A stretch of DNA of 64,000 nucleotides, taken from NCBI GenBank assembly GCA_963744115.1, contig CAVUSI010000003.1:1674001-1738000 (forward strand). Direction: 5' to 3'. Positions within the stretch are counted from its first letter, which is position 1; each line of letters starts with the position of its first letter. The notes beneath the pieces were generated by a model that saw nothing but the letters and a program-made list of their open reading frames with translations, made no database searches and had not been told where the DNA came from. The position numbers were made by a program, and so were the translations under genes. Positions 18,559 to 25,731 of the stretch are shown piece after piece. The stretch is from Chersky-267 sp963744115 (lineage in GTDB: Bacteria; Chloroflexota; Limnocylindria; Limnocylindrales; CSP1-4).

Positions 18559-19782
18559 GTGCCCGCCAGCTCCATCCTTCTGCTCGAGACCGACGCGATC
18601 GCCGGCGAGGCCATCCGGACCGTCCTGTCCGGGGTCGGCTACGCGGTCGACACGGTGACCGATGTCGGCGAGGCCCTCCGGGTCGCCGCCGATCACACCA
18701 TGGTCATCATCGACGTCACCGGTCCGACGACGACCGCCGCCGACGTCTGCCGGGAGATCCGCGGCACGCCGAGCCTGGCGGCGGTCCCGGTCCTGTGCAT
18801 GTCCGAGGCCGACGATGTCGAGGAGCGGATCCGCTTCCTCGAGGCCGGGGCGGACGACGTCGTGGCGAAGCCGTTCGACCGACGCGAGCTCGAGGCACGG
18901 GTCGAGGCGCTCCTCGTCCGGTTCCAGCGATCGCGCGGAGCGATCTCGGCGATCGGCGGCGGGCTGTTCGAACAGCCGCGGCGGATGGTCGCGGTGTACA
19001 GCCCGAAGGGCGGGGTCGGGACGACGACGATCGCGGTCAACGTGGCGGTCGCCCATGCGGCGTCGCGACCCGGGCGCGTCCTGATCGTCGACCTCGATCT
19101 CCAGTTCGGCCAGGTCGCGACCCACCTCAACGTGACCCCGCGCCAGACCGTCGCGGACCTCGCCCGCGACGAGCAGTCGCAGCGTGAGCCGGAATTGCTC
19201 CGGACCTACGCCACCCGCCACGAGGCATCCGGCCTCGACGTGCTGGCCGCGCCGGGCTCACCCGAGCTGGCGGACCTGGTCTCGGCGACCCACGTCGAGC
19301 GGATCCTCGAGACCGCGCTGCTGGCCTACGAGGCGGTGGTGGTCGACGCAGGCTCGACCCTCGACGAGCGATCGCTGGCGGCCCTCGAGGGAGCCGAGGT
19401 GGTCCTGCTGCCGGTCTATCCGGAGATCTCGGCGCTCAAGGCGGTCCACTTGTTCCTCGACTTCGTGAACGAGGCGGGGTCGATCGCGTCCAAGACCACG
19501 TTCGTGCTCAACAGCATGTTCGCCAAGGAGCTGCTCAAGATGCGCGACGTCGAGAGCGGGCTCGGGGCGAAGGTCTCGCTGACGCTCCCGTACGACCCGT
19601 TCCTCTACCTCAAGGCCGTCAACGAGGGCAATCCGGTCGTCATCGGGGCGGCGCGGACGCCGGTGGCCGCCGCCATGCTCAAGCTCTCGAACGCGGCCTT
19701 CGGCAGCACGCCGGCCCAACCCGGCGCCCCGGTCGAGGAGAAGAAGTCGCGCGGCCTGGGCGGCCTGCTCAAGCGCACCTGA
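18559..19782 (+). CDS. cpaE: CpaE/TadZ-like Flp pilus localisation ATPase (receiver domain plus MinD/ParA domain)
   Basis: 407 aa. Residues 1-125 are a response-regulator receiver fold (SILLLETDAIAGEAIRTVL; phospho-acceptor Asp52 in VIIDVTG; Lys104 in VAKPFD). Residues 140-385 are a MinD/ParA ATPase with the deviant Walker A PKGGVGTTT (149-157) and LIVDLDLQFGQVATHLN. TadZ/CpaE proteins place the Tad pilus machine at the pole or membrane. Unlike many TadZ, the Asp52 site looks intact, so phospho-control is possible, though no histidine kinase is nearby. The other Tad genes are 6.5 kb (flp) and 38 kb (tadE/tadG/cpaB) away. Confidence 0.82.
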   Translation: MPASSILLLETDAIAGEAIRTVLSGVGYAVDTVTDVGEALRVAADHTMVIIDVTGPTTTAADVCREIRGTPSLAAVPVLCMSEADDVEERIRFLEAGADDVVAKPFDRRELEARVEALLVRFQRSRGAISAIGGGLFEQPRRMVAVYSPKGGVGTTTIAVNVAVAHAASRPGRVLIVDLDLQFGQVATHLNVTPRQTVADLARDEQSQREPELLRTYATRHEASGLDVLAAPGSPELADLVSATHVERILETALLAYEAVVVDAGSTLDERSLAALEGAEVVLLPVYPEISALKAVHLFLDFVNEAGSIASKTTFVLNSMFAKELLKMRDVESGLGAKVSLTLPYDPFLYLKAVNEGNPVVIGAARTPVAAAMLKLSNAAFGSTPAQPGAPVEEKKSRGLGGLLKRT

Positions 19783-19852
19783 GGTTCGTCGCGGTCGACC
19801 GGGACGAGTCCCCGATCGTTCGGACCGACGGGGAGCCCCCGACCTCGATCCG

Positions 19853-21391
19853 TCACGATCCTCGGCGCAGGTCGACGCGAGCCATGACCCCGGTCTCGGG
19901 TGGATCCGGATTGGCCGCCTTGAACGGGCCGATCTCGAGCCCGAGGGCATCGCGCGCTGCGACCAGATCGCGCGCCGCGACCGTGGTCACCAGGATCCGC
20001 GGGCGCACGGGGGCGATGGATCCGCCGCCGACGGCCTGGAAGCGAGATCGGAAGCGCTCTCGCCACTCCCCTTGGAAGGTCGCGAGGCGCCCGGCGAGCC
20101 CGCTCCCGGTCGGGGCGCCGATCAGGACGAACTCATCTCCGCCGTCCCGGACGGCCTGACAACCCGACACCGTTCGGAGCCCCTCCCCGAATGCGCCGAG
20201 CACTTCGTCGCCCATCCGCATCCCGTACGTCGTATTCCAGGCGCCGAAGCCGGCAAGGTCGATGAACGCGACCTCGACCGGCGCGTCGGCCAGGCCGCGG
20301 ACCTCGGCGAACAGGCGGCCGATGTCGTCGACGTAGGCATAGGCAGCAAGTCCGGTTCGACGGTCGCGGTGCTCGACGCTGATCTGGGGCCAGCGCCAGC
20401 GTTCCGAGAACGGTCGATCGAGCTGGACGAGCGTCCGTCCGATCTCCGCGGTCAACCAGGCGGTCTCCGGGCCGTGGGCTCGCCACCAGCCGTCGGCGTT
20501 CCGCATCCGCGCGAGCGCCGCCGCGGCCGGCAGCGGATCGAATGCTGATGGTGGGACGAGGGCACCCAGGAGCTCGAGCGCGACGAAGGTGGTCAGCGGG
20601 TCGACGGGCCCGCCCGCGTCACCCCAGCCTCCGTCAGAGTCCTCGGCGCGGGCGACGTACCGAACGAGATCGGCGGTGAGTTTCGGCCGCATCCCGAGGC
20701 CGATCAGGCCACGGGCGAGTTGAGCGCTGACGGAAACGAGGGGTCGGTCGTGGAACGGATAGCGGGACCCGAGCCCGACCCCGCCGGCGGCGAGCGCCCT
20801 TGCCGCATAGCCGTCGGCGATGGCGAGAGCGAATGGGTAGAACCGACGCAGGGTCTCCGGATGTCGGGCGAGGCACCACAGGGCCCAGGTATCGCCCCAG
20901 GCATGGCGATCGGCGACATACCCAGCCAGATCGCGCCGGATCGTCGGGGCGACGGTCTCGAGCACCTCGGTCGCGACCCGGACATGCTGATCATCGATGG
21001 AACCCGCCAGCCAGGCGACGTTCTCGGTGATCAGCAGCGGCACGATCAGCCGGGCGGTGAAGGTGCCGGGGTCGCGAATCCACACCTCGGTCTCCGCGGG
21101 ACGCCAGGCTCGCCACGTATCCGCCGAGCCGACGTAGGGTGGATGCGCCCGGATGAAGCGCGGCGAGATCGTCCACGGGTAACGAAGCTCGCCCGCGGAG
21201 TCAGGGTCGACCCGGCGGCTCGTCCATCGGCTGAGCAGGTCGGTCGGCGTCGCTGCGAGGCCGTGCGCCGCTCGGGTCCGCAGGATCGTGGCCTCGAACA
21301 GGCGGTCTCGTTCGGGTCGGAGCGCCAGGACGCGGGCGAGAGCGTCGCGGCCGATCGCACCGGGCGTGATCGTCGTCACCACCGCCGCCAC
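19853..21391 (-). CDS. Fusion protein: terpenoid-cyclase/prenyltransferase-like helical domain plus GGDEF domain
   Basis: 512 aa, GTG start with GGGAG about 10 nt upstream. Residues 1-335 are helical with aromatic/Gly motifs typical of the alpha/alpha toroid of prenyltransferase and squalene-cyclase repeats: RAEDSDGGWGDAGG (249-261) and RMRNADGWWRAHG (295-307), each followed by a long helix. No DXDD cyclase acid motif was found. Residues 345-500 are a GGDEF domain: Asp378 (FIDLAGF), Asn386 and Asp395 (NTTYGMRMGD) and GGDEF at 417-421 match the residues that bind metal and GTP in diguanylate cyclases. No TM segment or PAS/GAF sensor is seen. I infer a soluble c-di-GMP enzyme or sensor with a ligand-binding toroid; I know of no characterised homologue. 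It converges on the CpaE-like gene. Confidence 0.62.
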   Translation of the reverse strand: MAAVVTTITPGAIGRDALARVLALRPERDRLFEATILRTRAAHGLAATPTDLLSRWTSRRVDPDSAGELRYPWTISPRFIRAHPPYVGSADTWRAWRPAETEVWIRDPGTFTARLIVPLLITENVAWLAGSIDDQHVRVATEVLETVAPTIRRDLAGYVADRHAWGDTWALWCLARHPETLRRFYPFALAIADGYAARALAAGGVGLGSRYPFHDRPLVSVSAQLARGLIGLGMRPKLTADLVRYVARAEDSDGGWGDAGGPVDPLTTFVALELLGALVPPSAFDPLPAAAALARMRNADGWWRAHGPETAWLTAEIGRTLVQLDRPFSERWRWPQISVEHRDRRTGLAAYAYVDDIGRLFAEVRGLADAPVEVAFIDLAGFGAWNTTYGMRMGDEVLGAFGEGLRTVSGCQAVRDGGDEFVLIGAPTGSGLAGRLATFQGEWRERFRSRFQAVGGGSIAPVRPRILVTTVAARDLVAARDALGLEIGPFKAANPDPPETGVMARVDLRRGS

Positions 21392-21604
21392 CGCGTCCCA
21401 CTCCCTGCGGCCACGACCGCCTCCGCTGACGCGCCATCGCGAACGACGGAGAACCGCCGACGGGACGCCACTCGTGTAGTAGAACGCGGGGTCCGCGGAG
21501 CGCGAAGGGTACGGACGTACCGGGCGGCGAGCAGGACCTTCGTCCTACGCCGAGCACGGAACCTCCATACCCTCTGAAGGCGCGAGGGCAGCACCCGAAT
21601 GGCG

Positions 21605-21668
21605 GGCCGGCCCGGTTCCCGGGACGTGGTGCCGAAGGTGGGGTTCGAACCCACACGACCCTTGCGAG
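21605..21668. repeat. Partial copy of the tRNA-Leu 3' end (distal attachment-site-like repeat)
   Basis: 64 bp identical except for two bases to 24829-24892. It contains the T arm, acceptor 3' strand, CCA and flanking DNA of tRNA-Leu(UAA) but not the 5' part. Such duplications form when an element integrates at a tRNA 3' end; this copy marks the far boundary of the 3.2-kb island. Confidence 0.8.
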
Positions 21669-21732
21669 GTGGCGAGGGCCGCCGCCGGGATGGGCTCGTG
21701 GAAGGCGGCGGCGTGGTGGCTCGAACGCCGCA

Positions 21733-21882
21733 TTGAACGACGTATACGGGGCACGGGATCGCCTGCTCGTCGAGCCGAGTCCCGAAGATGAGCTGGCCGA
21801 GCTATCCGAAGCTGAGCTGGACGCCCGAACCGAAGCGATCTTCGAGCGGGTGATCGCCCGGCATGAAGTGCGAGCCTCGTAA
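21733..21882 (+). pseudogene. Short acidic reading frame, probably a gene remnant
   Basis: 49 codons from a TTG, reading DVYGARDRLLVEPSPEDELA and ending HEVRAS. The balanced, acidic composition is protein-like, but there is no convincing start or ribosome site, and the in-frame sequence upstream becomes Arg/Gly-rich at the repeat boundary. It may be the truncated tail of a gene cut at the island edge. No family recognised. Confidence 0.3.
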
Positions 21883-21943
21883 GTCGAGCGCGAAGCGCGT
21901 GACGGCCGTCGACCGCCACCCGACCGCGTACCTTCGATTGCGA

Positions 21944-22411
21944 CTACCGCTCCGGATACTGCCGGAGCTCGTTTCTGAGGTCGCTCGCAGCAGTGGCGAG
22001 TGTCTCCGGCGACACATCGAATTCGAGCCAGATCCCGTCCCAGTCGTCGTCAATCAGTTCGTCAGCCCATGGCGGCCGCGCTTCAAGCCTGAACGTCACG
22101 CGGACAGTCGGCGGATCCTCCGGTGCCGACACGCGACGGAACTCTAGGATCGGTTCGATGAAGTCGGTCGGGTCGAGGTCTCGCCATCCACTGGCGACGG
22201 CCTCCAGCCACGCGGTCAGCTGGCGTGCCTCAGTAGTGAGCATGCAAGGGGAACGGAATTGCCACTCGCGGTCGCCGTCGTTCGCCTGACCATGCACAAC
22301 CAGCCAGTTCGCATCGAAGTCGAACTCGCCGGGCTCCGGAGCTCCCCCGGCGAATTGATAGCCGACAACGGAGAGATCGAATGAACGGCCACCGTCCCCT
22401 TCAAGATGCAA
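21944..22411 (-). CDS. WapI-like immunity family protein
   Basis: 155 aa, TTG start with GGGAG 6-9 nt upstream. The pattern SFDLSVVGYQF, then DANWLVVHG, SPCMLTTEARQLTAWLEAV and FIEPILEFR matches the small WapI-type immunity family (core: GYQF / DANWL / LTxxE...WLE / F.EP.L.F), which neutralises toxins of WapA-type contact-dependent systems. No toxin gene is in the window, so it would be an orphan immunity gene. It lies inside the tRNA-bounded island and its base composition is lower in GC than the flanks. The family call is from memory of the pattern, not a search. Confidence 0.55.
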   Translation of the reverse strand: MHLEGDGGRSFDLSVVGYQFAGGAPEPGEFDFDANWLVVHGQANDGDREWQFRSPCMLTTEARQLTAWLEAVASGWRDLDPTDFIEPILEFRRVSAPEDPPTVRVTFRLEARPPWADELIDDDWDGIWLEFDVSPETLATAASDLRNELRQYPER

Positions 22412-22464
22412 TCAGTCGCTCCCTAATCCCGCGTTCTCACGGCGCAACGCCTATGGATGAGCCC

Positions 22465-22980
22465 TCAGCCTAGCCCGCGCGACCGGCTCCGGGGCGACGC
22501 TTGAACGGCCGTTCCGTCACCCCGGTAGACTCGCCGCCCTCTCAGGTGCCGTCCGAGTCCGTCGGGGCTTTCTGCCGGCGGAGTCATGCTCTTGATCATG
22601 TCTGCGGCCTTCGTGTGCCACGCGGTGATGGCGGCCTCGATGGCGCCGGGAGGTGGCGTCCACATCGGGGTGGCTGGGGATGGCAGGGACTCGAACGCGA
22701 CTGCGAGTCGTTCGAACTGCGTCCACACCCCGGCGCGCTTCTGAACCTTCAGAAAGAGTGCGACGCCCGACTCTGTCAGCGTGAAGGTGTTGCCGGTGTT
22801 GCCGACGAACCCTGCCGCCATCAGCCGATTGAGCCCGCCGGTCAACTCCTCGTCCAGCGGGATCGCTCGGTTGATCCAGTCAGCCGCCGCGATCATGTCC
22901 TCCAGTGAAGCGCAACCGCCGTCGCCACGACTGATCGCCACCGCCAGAAACATCCACGCATCAATCTGGGGGCGGTTCAT
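22465..22980 (-). CDS. Hypothetical protein with winged-helix-like core
   Basis: 171 aa from the ATG at 22980, which has TACCAT exactly 6 nt upstream. Residues 1-100 look like a small helical/winged-helix fold (DAWMFLAVAISRGDGGCAS, ELTGGLNRLMAAGFVG, FTLTESGVALFLKVQ), the type seen in short uncharacterised accessory proteins. The last 22 residues (RVYRGDGTAVQASPRSRSRG) are translated from a 52-bp direct repeat that also lies upstream of the gene, so the natural C-terminus may have been replaced by repeat sequence. Function unknown; possible immunity or regulatory protein given the neighbours. Confidence 0.55.
   Translation of the reverse strand: MNRPQIDAWMFLAVAISRGDGGCASLEDMIAAADWINRAIPLDEELTGGLNRLMAAGFVGNTGNTFTLTESGVALFLKVQKRAGVWTQFERLAVAFESLPSPATPMWTPPPGAIEAAITAWHTKAADMIKSMTPPAESPDGLGRHLRGRRVYRGDGTAVQASPRSRSRGLG
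22481..22532. repeat. 52-bp direct repeat, copy 1 (contains GAAC-GGCC-GTTC palindrome)
   Basis: 50 of 52 bases match 23024-23075. It contains a perfect palindrome at 22503-22514 with the GAAC-N4-GTTC layout of Gram-positive LexA boxes, and TAGACT at its 3' end. Here it underlies the 3' end of the winged-helix-like gene. Confidence 0.8.
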
Positions 22981-22986
22981 CCGCTT

Positions 22987-22992
22987 ATGGTA
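22987..22992 (-). promoter_or_regulatory. Candidate -10 element TACCAT, 6 nt before the winged-helix-like gene
   Basis: TANNNT hexamer with 6-nt spacing to ATG; consistent with leaderless start. No Shine-Dalgarno between. Confidence 0.4.
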
Positions 22993-23045
22993 GGTCGGAC
23001 CGGCACGTCCACGATCCGCTCGGGACCGGCTCCGGGGCGACGCTT

Positions 23046-23057
23046 GAACGGCCGTTC
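23046..23057. promoter_or_regulatory. SOS-box-like palindrome GAACGGCCGTTC
   Basis: Perfect 12-bp palindrome of the form GAAC-N4-GTTC, 11 nt before the TAGACT hexamer. The same core occurs upstream of uvrA and uvrB. LexA binding is inference; a plain palindrome in GC-rich DNA is the alternative. Confidence 0.4.
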
Positions 23058-23068
23058 CGACGCCCCGG

Positions 23069-23074
23069 TAGACT
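23069..23074 (+). promoter_or_regulatory. Candidate -10 element TAGACT, 6 nt before the CSCG-motif gene
   Basis: Lies in the downstream end of repeat copy 2; spacing of 6 nt to the ATG at 23081 suggests a leaderless mRNA. Confidence 0.45.
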
Positions 23075-23080
23075 CCGAGA

Positions 23081-23425
23081 ATGGCCCAGCCCCCACTTCT
23101 GACCGACGTCCTGCCACTGATGGCGGCGGCCCTAAAGCCCTCTCTGCTCCGCGAGAAGGAACCCGGTCTGGCCGCCTCGATCGACACACTTCGGGTCGAG
23201 GCGCTCTGTAGTTGCGGGCAGCCCGACTGCATGACGCTCTTCGCGACGCTCGATCCGAGTCCGTGCCGTGGCGACTATCGAGTCGTGTGCCCCGATGCTG
23301 TCCTCACCATCGGCGTCTGTGACGAGCGGATCTGGTCGATCGAGGACGTGCGCGAAATGGTCAACGAGGCTCGCTTCGACGAGTTCGTGAGGCTGAGGTC
23401 CATCGTCGCGGAACGGCGTGACTAG
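23081..23425 (+). CDS. Hypothetical protein with CSCGxxxC motif
   Basis: 114 aa, protein-like composition. Helical N-terminus (VLPLMAAALKPSLLREKEPG), then a strand-rich core containing ALCSCGQPDCMTLFATL with three cysteines (43, 45, 50), and a C-terminal acidic helix (IEDVREMVNEARFDEFVRL). The Cys cluster could bind metal, but a fourth ligand is not obvious. It resembles small uncharacterised proteins found among toxin-immunity genes. The ATG is 6 nt after TAGACT within the 52-bp repeat. Function unknown. Confidence 0.6.
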   Translation: MAQPPLLTDVLPLMAAALKPSLLREKEPGLAASIDTLRVEALCSCGQPDCMTLFATLDPSPCRGDYRVVCPDAVLTIGVCDERIWSIEDVREMVNEARFDEFVRLRSIVAERRD

Positions 23426-23570
23426 GCGTAACGCTTCGCGGCACTGTCTGATGACTCCTGCCGGTTGCCATCCACAACACGCTCGGGACCGGCCCGGCCG
23501 CATCATGTCGAGCGACGATCCACGCCAGAGGGGATAGGGGTGAGACGCGTAGTCGCGCTTCTGGTCGCGC

Positions 23571-23996
23571 TTACCGGTCGGGCCGGACCACATTATCGGG
23601 GTGCCGCCGGGCCGCGACCTTCCTTCGCCACATGAGCCCGTGGGCTCGTTCGCCCGACAACACAAACTCGCAGGCAGCCGTTAAGGCGATGCTCAAGTCC
23701 ACTAGATGAGCTGGTTCGAACCAGGCCTCCAGTCCGCCAACAACGAGGGAGACCTCGTCACCCGGAGTAGGAGGCTCTGACCTCCGCAGGTCGAAGATCC
23801 TGTCTCTCTCGTCAGACCACCAGCACAGATAGTTGCCGTTCGACCCTCCGGCGGTCGCGAACTGTCGACCGTGTCCCATCAGGAGCACCGTCGACCGTCC
23901 CGAACCGTCGAGAGCTCGGATGGCCGCATCCACCTGAGGCCAGTCATCGACCGGGACCTTGCCAGAGTCTGTGACGAGAGTCTCCGCGAACGTCAA
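23571..23996 (-). CDS. Imm1-like immunity family protein
   Basis: 141 aa, TTG start with AAGGAG 7 nt upstream. The second half, VSLVVGGLEAWFEPAHLVD followed by ALTAACEFVLSG and LMWRR, matches the Imm1 pattern (VGG...P..LV....AL.AA..F...G......W), a family of small proteins protecting against polymorphic nuclease or deaminase toxins. The first half has STVLLMGHGRQFATAGGSNG. No toxin is adjacent. With the WapI-like gene 1.2 kb away it makes this island look like a store of orphan immunity genes. The family call rests on pattern recognition. Confidence 0.55.
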   Translation of the reverse strand: MTFAETLVTDSGKVPVDDWPQVDAAIRALDGSGRSTVLLMGHGRQFATAGGSNGNYLCWWSDERDRIFDLRRSEPPTPGDEVSLVVGGLEAWFEPAHLVDLSIALTAACEFVLSGERAHGLMWRRKVAARRHPDNVVRPDR

Positions 23997-24118
23997 GGGT
24001 GCTCCTTCCGTCCTCCGCTCCGGACCGCAGCATGCGGCGCTCCCTCCGGCCCTCGGATAAGTATCACTCTGGCTGTTCGAGGCTGGCTGATCCGCCGGAC
24101 CCCACGCTCATCCCGTAG

Positions 24119-24280
24119 TACGCCGAGATCGACATCTTCGTCGCCGAGTTCCTCGCCCGGATCGAGGACGGGTCGCTTCGGGAAGAGGCCCGGCAGGCGT
24201 CGATCGAGCGCTACGGTCAGGAGTGGGAGGACCGCTACGGCGAGGCCATGAGGGAGGCCGCGCTGGCCGTCTTCGGCTAG
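24119..24280 (+). pseudogene. Coding fragment, probable gene remnant
   Basis: 53 codons with strongly protein-like sequence (EIDIFVAEFLARIEDGSLRE ... ERYGQEWEDRYGEAMREAAL) ending at TAG 24278-24280. It has no start codon; directly upstream in frame is a TAG stop at 24116-24118, and a frame opening at ATG 24032 would have to read through it. It looks like the 3' end of a decayed gene. Family not recognised. Its stop overlaps the end of the convergent membrane-protein gene. Confidence 0.4.
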
Positions 24281-24733
24281 CCTTCGGGCCAGACCGGGGG
24301 CTCCGGCGGGGCCGCTGGCGGTGACTTCTTCTTCCGCTTCGCCGACGCGATGAAGACCGAACTGACGAGCGCCACGAGGCCGCCGGTGATCGCGACGTAG
24401 AGGCCGGGGCCGAGCGTTGCGTGGACGACGTCGTTCGACGCCTTCGCGATGACGTCGGACGTGCTCTGGTAGTCGTAGGCCGCGATCGCGAGGATCAGGA
24501 TCGCGCCGATCAGGATCAGCAGTTGCTTCGTGCCGGTCGGCCGCTCCATGCTCAAGAAGCCGAGCACGGCGACGAAGGCACCGGCGGCGAGAAATGTACT
24601 TCCCGTCCCCGTCGATGGCCGACACGCCTATGAACCCGAGTCCGGTCGTCACGCTGACCCACGGGAGCAGAGCCCCGACGGCGGCGAGCACACCGCCCAC
24701 GATTGTCAGGATCGCCGCCTGTCGGGTTGTCAC
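24277..24733 (-). CDS. Four-TM membrane protein, interrupted by a one-base frameshift
   Basis: GTG start at 24733 with TACGCT 6 nt upstream. The first frame gives two hydrophobic helices (QAAILTIVGGVLAAVGALLP, GLGFIGVSAIDGDGKYI) and is then lost. Dropping one A from the AAA at 24592-24594 (plus strand) joins it to AAGAFVAVLGFLSMERP and two further helices, then a basic/Pro-rich tail KRKKKSPPAAPPEPP. Corrected length is about 151 aa. No family recognised beyond small polytopic proteins of actinobacteria and Chloroflexi. It is the island gene next to tRNA-Leu. The defect looks like an insertion error because both halves are well composed. Confidence 0.55.
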
Positions 24734-24739
24734 GTCCTC

Positions 24740-24745
24740 AGCGTA
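24740..24745 (-). promoter_or_regulatory. Candidate -10 element TACGCT, 6 nt before the membrane-protein gene
   Basis: TANNNT with 6-nt spacing to the GTG at 24733, the same layout as several other genes here. Confidence 0.35.
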
Positions 24746-24828
24746 GTCGACCCCCGTTGCTCCGCGTCAGTCCGCGCACGAATGGGCGCAGGAATGGGCG
24801 CAGTAGCGGGTCAGCTCGATCCGGCCGA

Positions 24829-24892
24829 GGCCGGCCCGGCTCCTGGGACGTGGTGCCGAAGGTGGGGTTCGAACCCACACGACCCTTGCGAG
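24829..24892. repeat. tRNA-Leu 3' end repeat, proximal copy (attachment-site-like)
   Basis: Spans the 3' part of tRNA-Leu(UAA) and 22 bp of downstream flank; 62 of 64 bases match 21605-21668. Direct orientation, 3.2 kb apart. Confidence 0.8.
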
Positions 24893-24939
24893 TCAGCGGA
24901 GTTTAAGTCCGCCGCGTCTGCCGGTTCCGCCACTTCGGC
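24851..24939 (-). tRNA. tRNA-Leu (anticodon UAA)
   Basis: Acceptor GCCGAAG pairs with CTTCGGC, then discriminator A and encoded CCA. The anticodon stem GCGGA/TCCGC encloses CTTAAAC, so the anticodon is UAA. A long variable arm (CTCGCAAGGGTCG region) confirms class II. Its 3' end is the integration target of the adjacent island and remains intact. Confidence 0.95.
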
Positions 24940-25025
24940 CGATGCAAGCGTAGCGCCTGGCTCCGACCGACTTGACGACCGTCGTCAGGGCATGACGGAG
25001 CGCTAGTGCAGACGCACTAGAAGAC

Positions 25026-25051
25026 ACCGGACCCCTGGGCCAGGATCCGGT
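25026..25051 (-). terminator. Possible hairpin terminator downstream of the Flp pilin gene
   Basis: ACCGGA...TCCGGT stem with a 14-nt loop, about 33 nt after the flp stop, followed on the minus strand by GTCTTCT and a second inverted repeat CTAGTGC/GCACTAG at 25004-25021. There is no strong U run, so termination is uncertain. Confidence 0.3.
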
Positions 25052-25083
25052 CGGGGAGACCGATACCTTAGGAGGGTGTCGTG

Positions 25084-25287
25084 TCAGACGGACTTGCCGA
25101 CGGTGCTCAGGATCTTGCTGACCTGACCACCGAGGAAGAGCAGGGCGACGATGGCGACGATGGCGATGAGCGCGAGGATGAGTGCGTATTCGGCGAGGCC
25201 CTGACCACGGGCGAGCCCGGAATCGATGCGAAACGCCCTGAGCTGGAACGCGAGACTCGACAGGAACACATGAACCCTGAACAACAT
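25084..25287 (-). CDS. flp: Flp/Fap-type major pilin
   Basis: 67 aa from the ATG at 25287, with GAAGGAT about 9 nt upstream. A 29-residue basic leader ends in GLARG, then QGLAEYALILALIAIVAIVAL, the Flp signature of a prepilin-peptidase site (after Gly) followed by GluTyr at +4/+5 and a hydrophobic assembly helix; the mature pilin is tiny. It would be the shaft subunit of the Tad pilus whose assembly genes lie at 18.6 kb and 57-61 kb. The upstream in-frame extension to 25374 is not pilin-like. Hairpins follow the stop. Confidence 0.88.
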   Translation of the reverse strand: MLFRVHVFLSSLAFQLRAFRIDSGLARGQGLAEYALILALIAIVAIVALLFLGGQVSKILSTVGKSV

Positions 25288-25382
25288 CGGACGATCCTTC
25301 GAAGGGGATGATGACCTGGCCAGTGTCGCGCCGCAGACGCGGATCGGCCATGGTCCGATGGTCCGGATAGCCACGGGGTGAA

Positions 25383-25458
25383 TGGAGGCGACGAGCGGAT
25401 TCGAACCGCTGAATAGAGGTTTTGCAGACCTCCCCCTTAACCACTTGGGTACGTCGCC
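25383..25458 (-). tRNA. tRNA-Cys (anticodon GCA)
   Basis: Acceptor GGCGACG/CGTCGCC with encoded CCA; anticodon loop CTGCAAA between GAGGT and ACCTC gives GCA. Confidence 0.95.
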
Positions 25459-25513
25459 CCGGGACGGTCCGCCGCAAGGGGTACGGCGGTCGTGCGGCCA
25501 GTCTACGTGGTCG

Positions 25514-25584
25514 TTGCCCCTCGAGGATTCGAACCTCGGTTCGCGGATTCAAAGTCCGCTGTCCTACCACTGGACGAAGGGGCA
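25514..25584 (-). tRNA. tRNA-Gln (anticodon UUG)
   Basis: Acceptor TGCCCCT/AGGGGCA; anticodon loop CTTTGAA between GCGGA and TCCGC gives UUG. CCA is not encoded. Confidence 0.94.
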
Positions 25585-25639
25585 TCGGGCGAGTCGTCGG
25601 CGAAGGCCGGCCGGCCCGACCGTGCGTCGGACGAGATCT

Positions 25640-25715
25640 TGGAGCGGGAGACGGGGTTCGAACCCGCGACCTCAACCTTGGCAAGGTTGCGCTCTGCCAA
25701 CTGAGCTACTCCCGC
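25640..25715 (-). tRNA. tRNA-Gly (anticodon GCC)
   Basis: Acceptor GCGGGAG/CTCCCGC with encoded CCA; anticodon loop TTGCCAA between CAACC and GGTTG gives GCC. Confidence 0.95.
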
Positions 25716-25731
25716 CCGTGCACCACCGATG

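Larger units (their letters stand above)
23024..23075. repeat. 52-bp direct repeat, copy 2 (contains GAAC-GGCC-GTTC palindrome)
   Basis: Second copy of the 22481-22532 repeat. Here it is intergenic and appears to supply the promoter of the CSCG-motif gene: the palindrome at 23046-23057 falls about where -35 should be and TAGACT at 23069-23074 is the -10. Confidence 0.8.

Noticed and set aside
24032..24280. A gene starting at ATG 24032 with amber readthrough at 24116
   Set aside because: The part before TAG is short and not protein-like; no evidence for stop recoding.
21605..24892. Complete integrative element with its own integrase
   Set aside because: No recombinase or excisionase reading frame is found between the repeats; called a relic or satellite island instead.
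25004..25021. Operator palindrome CTAGTGC-AGAC-GCACTAG
   Set aside because: It lies downstream of flp and not before any start codon; more likely part of a terminator region.
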